A model generated the notes under the pieces. It did not search any database and was not told the DNA's origin. It saw nothing but the letters and a program-made list of their open reading frames with translations. This document shows positions 52,613 through 60,204 of a stretch of 64,000 nucleotides of DNA, piece by piece; positions within the stretch are counted from its first letter, which is position 1; every line of letters begins with the position of its first letter. Both the position numbers and the translations under genes were made by a program. Origin of the DNA: Rhodococcus tukisamuensis NBRC 100609 (GTDB taxonomy: Bacteria > Actinomycetota > Actinomycetes > Mycobacteriales > Mycobacteriaceae); NCBI RefSeq assembly GCF_001894985.1, contig NZ_BCXG01000006.1:1-64000 (forward strand). The letters are read 5' to 3'.

Positions 52613-52777
52613 TTGTCCCCACCCATTTACGTAGGGTTGTTCACTATCTGTGGACAAGCCTGTGGAAACTGTGGATAACTCGGTGGACAACCTGTGGCCT
52701 GAGTCACATATTTCGCAAATGTCATGGTAGACCCTGTGGATATCCCCGTCTCGGGTTGATCCCCAGGGTGTGCACAA
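52613..52777. other. Cluster of DnaA-box-like 9-mers
   Basis: Two perfect DnaA boxes read on the minus strand: TGTGGACAA at 52649-52657 and TGTGGATAA at 52670-52678. One-mismatch boxes lie at 52682-52690 (GGTGGACAA), 52735-52743 (TGTGGATAT) and 52769-52777 (TGTGCACAA), with TTGTCCCCA at 52613-52621 in the other orientation. Local AT content is raised. No dnaA or dnaN gene is adjacent. Confidence 0.65.
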
Positions 52778-52829
52778 CCTTCTCGGAGTCGGCCGCCGCG
52801 GCCGCCGCGAACGTGACAAGATCGACTGT

Positions 52830-53174
52830 GTGAGCTTTGGTGACGTGCCCTCTGTCGAGGTGGGCGAGGTGCCCGCGGATCCCTACGACGCCGCGGTCCT
52901 GTTGGACGTGCGCGAGGACTACGAGTGGGCGGACGGTCATGCGCCCGGCGCGTTGCACATCCCGATGGTCGACGTCCCCGCCCGACTGGACGAGATCGAC
53001 ATCGACGCCGAGGTGTACGTGGTGTGCCGGCAGGGTGGTCGGTCGATCCAGGTGGTCGCGTACCTCAACCAGATCGGTTACGACGCCGTGAACGTCTCCG
53101 GCGGGATGGTCGCCTGGCAGCACACCGGGCGGCCGCTCACCGCGGACGACGGCCGCTCGGCGAAGATCTACTAG
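52830..53174 (+). CDS. Rhodanese-like domain protein
   Basis: A 114-residue single rhodanese domain. AAVLLDVREDYEWADGHAPG and VVCRQGGRSIQVVAYLNQIG carry the active-site cysteine loop (CRQGGR), and NVSGGMVAWQHTGRPL ends the fold. It may transfer or sense sulfane sulphur. The GTG at 52830 gives a standard domain start. It abuts the DUF4328 gene with no gap, suggesting cotranscription. Confidence 0.85.
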   Translation: MSFGDVPSVEVGEVPADPYDAAVLLDVREDYEWADGHAPGALHIPMVDVPARLDEIDIDAEVYVVCRQGGRSIQVVAYLNQIGYDAVNVSGGMVAWQHTGRPLTADDGRSAKIY

Positions 53175-54185
53175 ATGAGCGCCGTCCAGGTCTGTGTCCG
53201 GTGCGCTGCCCGATGGCCGGTGGCCGGCCGGCCATCGCAGTGGTGCCCGCGCTGCCACGGGGTGCTGCTGTCCCCGACCGACCCGGCCCGCCCCGAGCCG
53301 CCGTCGCGGCGCAACTTCCGCTGGGTCGCCCGCCGTCCCGGCGCGGCGGCCCGGCGACCCGCGGCGGGGGCCGGGCAGGGGGCGGCCGACCCCTCGCCGC
53401 CGTCGTACCGCGAGATGCCCCGGTGGGGCCTGCTGGACCCGCCGCCCGTCGAGCCCGAGGAGCCCGGGTACGGGCGTCAGGAGCGGATGGCCGACCTGGC
53501 CCCGACGCTGCTCGTCACCGCCGCCGTGCTGTTCGCGGTGGCCGCCCTGGCCGAGCTCTTCCGCTACGGCCTGCTGCTGCGCAACCGGACCACCCTGATC
53601 GACCCGACCGTCCTCGCGGTGTCGGACGGACTGGTCGGCGCGGCCGGCGTGATGGCGCCGCTGCTGGCGCTGGCCGCGGCCGCGGCCTCGGTGGCGTGGT
53701 TGCTGCGGACCCGCGCCGCCGGTTACGCCGCGGCCGGTCGGAGCGATCCGCGTCGGCCCGCGTGGCTGGTCGCCGGCTGCCTGGTGCCCGGGGTGAACCT
53801 GGTGCTGCCCGGGGTGTACCTGCACGAGATATCCGACCGGAACCCCAAGACCCGGAACCTGATTCGGCTGTGGTGGGGGCTGTGGGCGAGCAGTGGCGTG
53901 CTGCTGGCGGCGAACCTGCTGTGGCGGTCGCACGACTCCGTGCAGGCACAGGCCAACGGGGTGCTGCTGGCCGCACTCGGTGACGTGGTGGCCGCCGCGG
54001 TAGCGGTCGCGACGCTGGCGGTGATGCGCCGCGTGGACGGGCTCGATCTCGCCGGGCGGCCGCGGACCCTGACCCGCTGGGTGGTCGCGGTGCCCGAGGC
54101 GTCGCCGGCCGACGGCGTCGCGGCGCCGGACGATGCACCACCCGTCGCGGCCGAACCGGTCCTGGCGGAAGCGGGCGCGCGGTGA
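53175..54185 (+). CDS. DUF4328 membrane protein with N-terminal zinc ribbon
   Basis: A 336-residue protein. The N-terminus has two CxxC knuckles (CVRCAARW and CPRCHG), likely a zinc ribbon. A proline-rich linker and several hydrophobic segments follow; NLVLPGVYLHEISDRN is typical of DUF4328. Mycobacterial Rv3843c appears similar. The function is unknown. Its stop overlaps the GTG start of glpQ (GTGA). Confidence 0.78.
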   Translation: MSAVQVCVRCAARWPVAGRPSQWCPRCHGVLLSPTDPARPEPPSRRNFRWVARRPGAAARRPAAGAGQGAADPSPPSYREMPRWGLLDPPPVEPEEPGYGRQERMADLAPTLLVTAAVLFAVAALAELFRYGLLLRNRTTLIDPTVLAVSDGLVGAAGVMAPLLALAAAAASVAWLLRTRAAGYAAAGRSDPRRPAWLVAGCLVPGVNLVLPGVYLHEISDRNPKTRNLIRLWWGLWASSGVLLAANLLWRSHDSVQAQANGVLLAALGDVVAAAVAVATLAVMRRVDGLDLAGRPRTLTRWVVAVPEASPADGVAAPDDAPPVAAEPVLAEAGAR

Positions 54186-54946
54186 GCCCGGACCGGCGTG
54201 GCCCCCTCGTCGTCGCGCACCGCGGCGCGTCGGCCGCCCGGCCCGAGCACACCCTCGCCGCGTACGAACTCGCCCTCGAACAGGGCGCCGACGGGCTCGA
54301 GTGCGACGTCCGGCTCACCCGGGACGGCCACCTCGTGTGCGTGCACGACCGCCGGGTGGACCGCACCTCCTCCGGCACCGGGCTGGTCAGTGAGATGACG
54401 CTGCAGCACCTCAACGCGCTGGACTTCGGCACCGACGGCGAACCAGCCGGGCTGCTGACCCTCGCGGAGCTGATCACCCTGGTCCTCGACTTCCGCGACC
54501 GGCCGACCAAGCTGTTCATCGAGACCAAGCACCCGGTCCGGTACGGGGGCCTGGTGGAGAGCAAGCTGCTGGCCGAGCTGTCCCGGTTCGGGCTGTCCGC
54601 GCCCGCGTCGGCGAGCCACTCGCGGGCCGTGGTGATGTCCTTCTCGGCGAGTGCGGTGTGGCGGGTCCGGCGGGCGGCGCCGCTGCTGCCGACGGTGCTG
54701 CTCGGCGAGGCGTCGCGCTACCTGGGCGGCGGCGCGGCGACCACCGTCGGCGCCACCGCCGTCGGCCCGTCGATCAAGTCCCTGCGCGAACACCCCGAGT
54801 TGGTGGACCGGGCCGCGGCGTCGGGCCGGGCCACCTACTGCTGGACCGTCGACGAGCGCGAGGACGTGGAATTGTGCCGCGACCTCGGGGTCGGCTGGAT
54901 CGCCACCAACCATCCGGGCCGTACCAAGGAGTGGCTCGCGCGGTAA
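54182..54946 (+). CDS. glpQ: Glycerophosphodiester phosphodiesterase
   Basis: A 254-residue GDPD-family enzyme. VVAHRGASAARPEHTLAAY carries the catalytic histidine-arginine and metal glutamate, GADGLECDVRLTRDGHLVCV and HDRRVDRTSSGTG add the second histidine and acidic ligands, and KLFIETKHP is the family strand. It hydrolyses glycerophosphodiesters to glycerol-3-phosphate and an alcohol. There is no signal peptide, so it acts in the cytoplasm. Translation is coupled to DUF4328. Confidence 0.88.
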   Translation: MSPDRRGPLVVAHRGASAARPEHTLAAYELALEQGADGLECDVRLTRDGHLVCVHDRRVDRTSSGTGLVSEMTLQHLNALDFGTDGEPAGLLTLAELITLVLDFRDRPTKLFIETKHPVRYGGLVESKLLAELSRFGLSAPASASHSRAVVMSFSASAVWRVRRAAPLLPTVLLGEASRYLGGGAATTVGATAVGPSIKSLREHPELVDRAAASGRATYCWTVDEREDVELCRDLGVGWIATNHPGRTKEWLAR

Positions 54947-54969
54947 CACGGGCGTGTAGGTTTCCGGAC

Positions 54970-55884
54970 GTGGGTAAGAGCAAAAGAAACAGTGGTCCGA
55001 AGCCCGACAGCAACCGCGCGGCCAAGCTCGCCGAGCGGCGCGCCGCCCAGGAGAGCGCCGCGGCGACAGTGGTGTCCCGGCCGTTCGAGGGCCTGGCCGC
55101 CGAGTGCGATCTCGTCGCGATGCGCGAGTTCGTCCCGTCCGCGACCGCGCCGTTGCCGATGACCGGTGCCGACCGCGCCGTCGTGGTCGCGACCGTGCTG
55201 CCCGGCGCCGTTGCAGCCCTGGTCCGGGACGAGACGGACTCCGCCACCGGCTTCGTCGGCATGCAGGTGCAGGCGCACTCCGCGGACCTCGGGGCCGACC
55301 TCGTGGCCGCCGCGTCGTGGGCGGCCACCGCCACGCCCGGCGAGTCGCTCACCGCCGCGACCGTCGGCGCCGACGGCCCGCGCCTGGCCGACGTGATCGA
55401 TGCGGGCGCGGCCCTCGACATCACCGTGTACCAGGACTTCAACTGGTGGATCCCGGAGGGCGTCACGCCGGCACCGGAGGTCGCCGCTACCGTCGAGCGG
55501 GCCAACGAGGTGATCATGCCGTCCGCGCGTCTCGACGCCGACGGCGTGGTCGCGGCCTGGTGGGTCGACGCCGGCGAGAAGGCCCACCTGCGCTGGGTGC
55601 GCCCCGAGGACGAGGACCAGCTGATGCTGGCGCTGGCCCGGGTGCACGCGTCCGGCGGACTGCACCTCGGTGAGGGCTCGCGCTACGCGGGTTCGTTCCG
55701 GACGCACGGCCTGCTGGTGCCGGTGTTCGACCTCGACCGCGAGAAGCACGCCCAGGAATGGGCCTCGGCCACCGCGGAACTCGGCGACCGCCTCGCGCAG
55801 GCGCTGGCCGTCGACGCCCCGCTGACCTCGGAGGAGCGGCGCAGTCGCGACGGCCTGCGCGGTCGCCAGATCACGCTCCGCTGA
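54970..55884 (+). CDS. DUF5926 family protein
   Basis: A 304-residue protein starting GTG with a lysine-rich N-terminus (GKSKRNSGPKPDSNRAAKLA), followed by a compact domain with CDLVAMREFVPSATAPLPMT and DITVYQDFNWWIPEGV. These match DUF5926 of actinobacteria, sometimes annotated as SEC-C-associated or topoisomerase-II-like without proof. It lies 23 bp after glpQ. Confidence 0.75.
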   Translation: MGKSKRNSGPKPDSNRAAKLAERRAAQESAAATVVSRPFEGLAAECDLVAMREFVPSATAPLPMTGADRAVVVATVLPGAVAALVRDETDSATGFVGMQVQAHSADLGADLVAAASWAATATPGESLTAATVGADGPRLADVIDAGAALDITVYQDFNWWIPEGVTPAPEVAATVERANEVIMPSARLDADGVVAAWWVDAGEKAHLRWVRPEDEDQLMLALARVHASGGLHLGEGSRYAGSFRTHGLLVPVFDLDREKHAQEWASATAELGDRLAQALAVDAPLTSEERRSRDGLRGRQITLR

Positions 55885-55895
55885 CCCGACACCAC

Positions 55896-55950
55896 GAAAG
55901 CCCGACGGGCGCCGCTACGTCCTCCGACGCGCGGCGCCCGTCGTGCTTTC
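55896..55950. terminator. Bidirectional terminator hairpin
   Basis: GAAAGCCCGACGGGCGCCGC pairs with GCGGCGCCCGTCGTGCTTTC with one bulge, between the convergent DUF5926 and AhpD-like genes. Confidence 0.8.
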
Positions 55951-55973
55951 CGCACGGTGCCGTCCGGCCGCCC

Positions 55974-56432
55974 TCAGCGGATCGGGGGCGTGCGCCGGGT
56001 GGTGACCGCGATCCGGTTCCAGGCGTTGATGGTGAGGACGAGGCCGATCAGCTGCGCGAGCTGGCCGTCGTCGAAGTGGGCCGCGGCCCGGTTGTAGACG
56101 TCGTCGGGCACGAAGCCGTCCGTCAGGACCGTCACGGCCTCGGTGAGGGCGAGCGCGGCCCGCTCCTGCTCCGTGAACAGGCCCGGCACCTCCTCCCACG
56201 CGTTGAGGAGGAAGAGCTTCTGCTCGCTGACGCCGACCTTCCGGGCGTCCGCGGTGTGCATGTCGATGCACCACGCACAGTGGTTGATCTGGGAGGCGCG
56301 GGTGAGCACAAGCTCGGCGAGGGCCGGGTCGACGCCCTTCCTGGCCGCGGCGTCCAGGGCGATCATCGCCTGGTAGACCTCGGGGGCGTTCTTGAAGAAG
56401 TTGACACGCTGCGGGTGCTCGGGTGTGGTCAT
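55974..56432 (-). CDS. Carboxymuconolactone decarboxylase (AhpD-like) protein
   Basis: A 152-residue protein with the AhpD-type active site: Glu40, then Cys52 and Cys55 in CAWC and His59, giving E-x11-C-x2-C-x3-H. Such proteins are peroxidase partners or small thiol reductases. It is divergent from the MocR gene, with only 50 bp between starts, which suggests regulation by that protein. Confidence 0.87.
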   Translation of the reverse strand: MTTPEHPQRVNFFKNAPEVYQAMIALDAAARKGVDPALAELVLTRASQINHCAWCIDMHTADARKVGVSEQKLFLLNAWEEVPGLFTEQERAALALTEAVTVLTDGFVPDDVYNRAAAHFDDGQLAQLIGLVLTINAWNRIAVTTRRTPPIR

Positions 56433-56452
56433 GGATTCGACTGTAGGCGCGG

Positions 56453-56473
56453 AATGGTCCGTCCGAATGGTTC
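56453..56473. promoter_or_regulatory. Direct repeats between the AhpD-like and MocR genes
   Basis: AATGGTCC at 56453-56460 and AATGGTTC at 56466-56473 are 13 bp apart in the 50-bp divergent promoter region. MocR proteins often bind short direct repeats. Confidence 0.45.
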
Positions 56474-56482
56474 AATCTGCGA

Positions 56483-57907
56483 GTGAAATCATGGGCCAAT
56501 TCCGGGCTGGACCTGCATCTGGACCTCCGCGGCCGGGGCGGCGTTCGCTCCGCGCTGACCGCCGCCCTCCGCGAGGGCATCAGGTCGGGCCGGCTGGCTC
56601 CGGGAGCCGCGCTGCCACCGTCGCGAGCCCTGGCCGCGGACCTCGGGGTCGCCCGTAACACGGTGGCGGACGCGTATACCGAACTCGTCGCCGAGGGCTG
56701 GCTCACCGCCCGGCAGGGCTCGGGCACCCGGGTGGCACCGCGCGCGGTCACCACGCCGGCCGGGGGAACCCGCCGACCTGTCGCGGCCCCGTTGCCGGTG
56801 CACAACCTGATGCCGGGCTCACCCGACCCCGCCTCGTTTCCCCGCGCCGCCTGGATCGCCTCCACCAGGCGTGCGCTGACCGCGGCGCCGAGCGAGGCAT
56901 TCGGCCCGGGCGATCCCCGGGGCCGCCCGGAGTTGCGAATTGCCTTGGCGGACTACCTGTCCCGGGCGCGCGGGGTGCAGGCAGACCCCGACCGGACAGT
57001 CGTGTGTGCGGGCACCGCCCACGCGCTGACGTTGATCGGGTCCGTGCTGGCCCGGTCCCCTGCGGTGGTGCAGGCCGGGTCGGGCACCGTCGCCGTCGAG
57101 TCGTACGGGCTGCACGTGCACCGCGGCCTGCTCGCCGAGGCGGGCCTGCGCACGGTGCCGTTGACCGTGGACGAGAACGGGGCCAGGGTCGGGGAACTGG
57201 TGTCGTCGGGGGCAGCCGCGGTGCTGCTCACGCCGGCCCACCAGTTCCCGATCGGCGGGCCGCTGCACCCGGAACGCCGTGCGGCGGTGATGGACTGGGC
57301 GCGCACCGTCGACGGACTGGTGCTCGAGGACGACTACGACGGGGAGTTCCGTTACGACCGGCAGCCGGTGGGCGCGATGCAGGATCTCGACCCCGACCGG
57401 GTGGCGTACCTCGGTTCGGTCAGCAAGAGCCTGTCGCCGGCGTTGCGGCTGGGCTGGATGGTGCTGCCCGACCGGCTCGTGGACCGGGTGGTCGAGGCCA
57501 AGGGCGTCTGGGAGCGGTGGGTGAGCGTGCCGGACCAGTTGGCGCTCGCCGACTTCCTGGCGAGCGGCGCCTACGACCGGCAGGTCCGACTGATGCGGGC
57601 ACGCTATCGCGGTCGCCGCGACCGACTGGTGGCGATGCTCGCCGAACGGGCACCGGCGGTGCGGCTGTCGGGCATCGCGGCCGGGTTGCACGCCGTCGTC
57701 GACCTGCCGCCCGGCAGTGAGCGGCGCGTGCTGGCGGCCGCGGCCGCGGCGGGCCTCGCGTTGGGGCCACTGTCGCAACTGCGGCACCCGGACGCCACCA
57801 CCCCGCCGCGGGACGGGGTGGTGGTCGGCTACGGCGCGTCACCGGAGAACGCCTTCGCGAGCGCCCTCGAGGTGCTGTGCCGGGTGCTGGCGACGGCCGG
57901 GGTCTAG
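56483..57907 (+). CDS. MocR-type GntR/aminotransferase regulator
   Basis: A 474-residue regulator. Residues about 20-85 are a GntR winged helix (LPPSRALAADLGVARNTVAD). The rest is an aminotransferase-like PLP domain with LEDDYDGEFRYDRQPVGAMQ and the PLP lysine in SVSKSLSPALRLGWM. PdxR relatives control vitamin B6 synthesis; others control amine or osmolyte genes. No pdxST genes are visible, so the target is open; the divergent AhpD-like gene is the first candidate. The GTG at 56483 has no ribosome binding site. Confidence 0.87.
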   Translation: MKSWANSGLDLHLDLRGRGGVRSALTAALREGIRSGRLAPGAALPPSRALAADLGVARNTVADAYTELVAEGWLTARQGSGTRVAPRAVTTPAGGTRRPVAAPLPVHNLMPGSPDPASFPRAAWIASTRRALTAAPSEAFGPGDPRGRPELRIALADYLSRARGVQADPDRTVVCAGTAHALTLIGSVLARSPAVVQAGSGTVAVESYGLHVHRGLLAEAGLRTVPLTVDENGARVGELVSSGAAAVLLTPAHQFPIGGPLHPERRAAVMDWARTVDGLVLEDDYDGEFRYDRQPVGAMQDLDPDRVAYLGSVSKSLSPALRLGWMVLPDRLVDRVVEAKGVWERWVSVPDQLALADFLASGAYDRQVRLMRARYRGRRDRLVAMLAERAPAVRLSGIAAGLHAVVDLPPGSERRVLAAAAAAGLALGPLSQLRHPDATTPPRDGVVVGYGASPENAFASALEVLCRVLATAGV

Positions 57908-58452
57908 ATCGTCCCGCCGGCGGCGGACGGCGCGCCGGCGGCGTCCTTCGGGCTGCTCATCTCGCGGGCGACGAAGTTCTCGAGGTCGAACAGGTTGCTG
58001 CCGGCGCGGTCCGCGATGGCGAGCAGGGTGGTCATCGAGGCGACCTCCTCGACCTGCTCCTTGAGGAACCACTGCATGAACTGCTCGCCGAGGTAGTCGC
58101 CCTCCTCGCGGGCGGTGCTCGCGAGCTGGATGATCTGCTCGGTGACCGCCCGCTCCTGCTGCAGGGCCAGCGCGATCGGCTCGCGGGTGTCCGCGAACCG
58201 CGACTTGGCGTTGTCGACGCCCGTCATTTCCACCGTGATTTCCCGGTCCAGGAAGTACTGGACGATCATCATCGCGTGATTGCGTTCCTCCACCGCCTGC
58301 GAGTAGAAATGCTTGGCGAGCTGAGGCAGATCCGAATTGTCGTAGTAAACCGCGGTCGCGATGTACTGGTGCGACGCGTTGAATTCGTTGCGAATCTGGT
58401 CGTGGAGCAACGCGTGGAACTTGGACCTGTCAGTCTCTGTGGAATTCGCCAT
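57904..58452 (-). CDS. Ferritin 1 (BfrB-like)
   Basis: A 182-residue non-heme ferritin similar to mycobacterial BfrB. Ferroxidase residues lie in NEFNASHQYIATAVYYD, AVEERNHAMMIVQ and LQQERAVTEQI, and the C-terminal extension DLENFVAREMSSPKDAAG is typical. It stores iron as a mineral core after oxidation. The ATG at 58452 matches the family start; an upstream ATG at 58488 adds 12 residues. Two palindromes lie 55-90 bp upstream. Confidence 0.88.
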   Translation of the reverse strand: MANSTETDRSKFHALLHDQIRNEFNASHQYIATAVYYDNSDLPQLAKHFYSQAVEERNHAMMIVQYFLDREITVEMTGVDNAKSRFADTREPIALALQQERAVTEQIIQLASTAREEGDYLGEQFMQWFLKEQVEEVASMTTLLAIADRAGSNLFDLENFVAREMSSPKDAAGAPSAAGGTI

Positions 58453-58506
58453 CGGGCGACGATATAGCTGGTCAGGGTGAAGTGTCATCCAAGTCGAACC
58501 TTATTG

Positions 58507-58542
58507 AGGGAAGTATTCCCTAATTAAGTTCGTCCTTAATTA
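58507..58542 (-). promoter_or_regulatory. Two abutting palindromes upstream of ferritin 1
   Basis: AGGGAA-GTA-TTCCCT at 58507-58521 is followed by TAATTAAG-N6-CTTAATTA at 58521-58542. The region is AT-rich compared with its surroundings. It may bind an iron regulator; the match to the IdeR 19-mer is partial. Confidence 0.5.
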
Positions 58543-58615
58543 TGTGAGCCTTATTTGTGGGCGATTCGAATGACGTCGCCTGGTCAGGCCGCTGTCGCCT
58601 CGACTTCGCGAGGGG

Positions 58616-59158
58616 TCAGATGCCGCCGCCGGCGGGCCGCGGTGCCATGCCGTCCTTCGGCGGGGTCGAGTTCATCTCGCGGGCGACGAATTCCTCGACG
58701 TTGAACAGGTTGTCGCCCGCCCGGTCGACGATGGCGAGCAGGGTGGTCATCGAGGCGACCTCCTCGACCTGCTCCTTGAGGAACCACTGCATGAACTGTT
58801 CGCCGAGGTAGTCGCCGGTGTCGCGGGCGGTGCGCGCGAGCTTGGTGACCTGGTCGGTGACGCCACGCTCCTGGTTCAGCGCGAGTTCGACCGGCTCCCG
58901 GACCGAGCCGAAGTCGGTGATCACCTCGTCGATCCCGGGGATCTTGATCTCGAGGTCGTTGTCGAGGAGGTACTGGATCATCATCATCGCGTGGTTGCGT
59001 TCTTCGGTCGCCTGCTTGTAGAAGCGCCCGGCGAGCTGAGGGAGGTCATTTCCGTCGAAGTACACCGCGACCGCTACGTACTGCTGCGAGGCCGTGAATT
59101 CGTTGCGAATCTGTTCGCGGAGGAGATCGTGGAATTCGCTGCGCTCTCGGGTGGTCAT
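58616..59158 (-). CDS. Ferritin 2 (BfrB-like)
   Basis: A 180-residue paralogue of ferritin 1, with NEFTASQQYVAVAVYFDGN, ATEERNHAMMMIQ and LNQERGVTDQV. A stretch of about 60 bp encoding the helix around EQFMQWFLKEQVEEVASMTT is almost identical to the same part of ferritin 1 (58020-58083 and 58737-58800), suggesting recent duplication or conversion. The end differs (PPKDGMAPRPAGGGI). Mixed 24-mers with ferritin 1 are possible. Confidence 0.88.
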   Translation of the reverse strand: MTTRERSEFHDLLREQIRNEFTASQQYVAVAVYFDGNDLPQLAGRFYKQATEERNHAMMMIQYLLDNDLEIKIPGIDEVITDFGSVREPVELALNQERGVTDQVTKLARTARDTGDYLGEQFMQWFLKEQVEEVASMTTLLAIVDRAGDNLFNVEEFVAREMNSTPPKDGMAPRPAGGGI

Positions 59159-59321
59159 GGCGCACAGATTACCGCCGGACGGCCGCCCGTCGGTGGACCG
59201 GTCGCGGAAGGTGGTGCACGCCACCGCGTCCCGGCCGAGGGGACGACCGGCGCCGCGATCGCGGTTCCGGTGGGTGGGACGGGCGCGTGATGGGCCGCGG
59301 GCCGGCAACCAGTCTGGGGTC

Positions 59322-60179
59322 ATGAAGTTCTCACTGGCCGTGGCCATGATCCCGCTGGACCAGCTGGTGCCGTTGGCGCGGACGGCGGAGCAGTGCGGGT
59401 TCTCCGCCGTCGCGCTCCCGGACTCGTTGTTCTTCGCCGAGAAGGCGTCGGTCGACTACCCGTACACGGCGGACGGGTCGCGCATGTGGGACGGCGAGAC
59501 CCCCTTCGTCGATCCGCTGATCGCCGCGGCCGCGATGGGCGCGGTCACGTCGACGATCGCGTTCCGGACCAACGTGCTCAAGCTCGGCTCGCGTAACCCG
59601 CTGCTTCTGGCGCGGCAGGTCGGGTCGGTCGCGAACCTGACCGGCGGCCGTTTCGAACTCGGCATCGGCGTCGGTTGGGCGCCGGAAGAGTTCGAATGGT
59701 GCGGGGTGCCGTACCGGAGGCGCGGTGCCCGCGTCGACGAGATGGTCGAGGTGCTGACGAAGGTGCTCGCCGGCGGGATGGTCGAACACCACGGCGAGTT
59801 CTTCGACTTCGACCGGCTGCAGATCAGCCCGGCGCCCGGGCGCCGGGTGCCGCTGTACGTCGGCGGGCACTCGGCGCCGGCGCTGGCCCGGGCGGCGCGC
59901 GTCGGCGACGGCTGGACCTCGGCTCTCATGCCGTTCGAGGAACTCGCCGCCACGATCGTGAGGCTCGGCGAGCTGCGCGCCGAGTTCGGTACCGCGGACC
60001 GGCCGTTCGAGGTCCAGGCGTCCGGGGTCGCCACGCACGGTTACGTCGAGCTGGCCGCCGTCGGCGTCACCGACGTGACCGTCATGCCGTGGGCGATGCG
60101 CGGGCTGCCGATGGACTGCCCGCTCGAGGCGAAGCAGGACGCGGTGCGGGCGTTCGCTGCCGAACACGTCGCACCCTGA
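59322..60179 (+). CDS. Luciferase-fold F420-type oxidoreductase 2
   Basis: A 285-residue luciferase-fold protein with ALPDSLFFAEKASVDYPYTA, RTNVLKLGSRNPLLLARQVG and LTGGRFELGIGVGWAPEEFE. It is typical of actinobacterial TIGR03619-like F420 enzymes. The substrate is unknown. It is divergent from ferritin 2 and convergent with the LCP gene. The ATG at 59322 has CTGGGGT upstream. Confidence 0.85.
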   Translation: MKFSLAVAMIPLDQLVPLARTAEQCGFSAVALPDSLFFAEKASVDYPYTADGSRMWDGETPFVDPLIAAAAMGAVTSTIAFRTNVLKLGSRNPLLLARQVGSVANLTGGRFELGIGVGWAPEEFEWCGVPYRRRGARVDEMVEVLTKVLAGGMVEHHGEFFDFDRLQISPAPGRRVPLYVGGHSAPALARAARVGDGWTSALMPFEELAATIVRLGELRAEFGTADRPFEVQASGVATHGYVELAAVGVTDVTVMPWAMRGLPMDCPLEAKQDAVRAFAAEHVAP

Positions 60180-60204
60180 CACGCGGCCAACGACCTCAGG
60201 GACC

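Noticed and set aside
52613-52777. Chromosomal origin oriC
   Set aside because: DnaA-type boxes are present but dnaA, dnaN, rpmH and gyrB are not nearby, so oriC is unlikely and a titration or control site is preferred.
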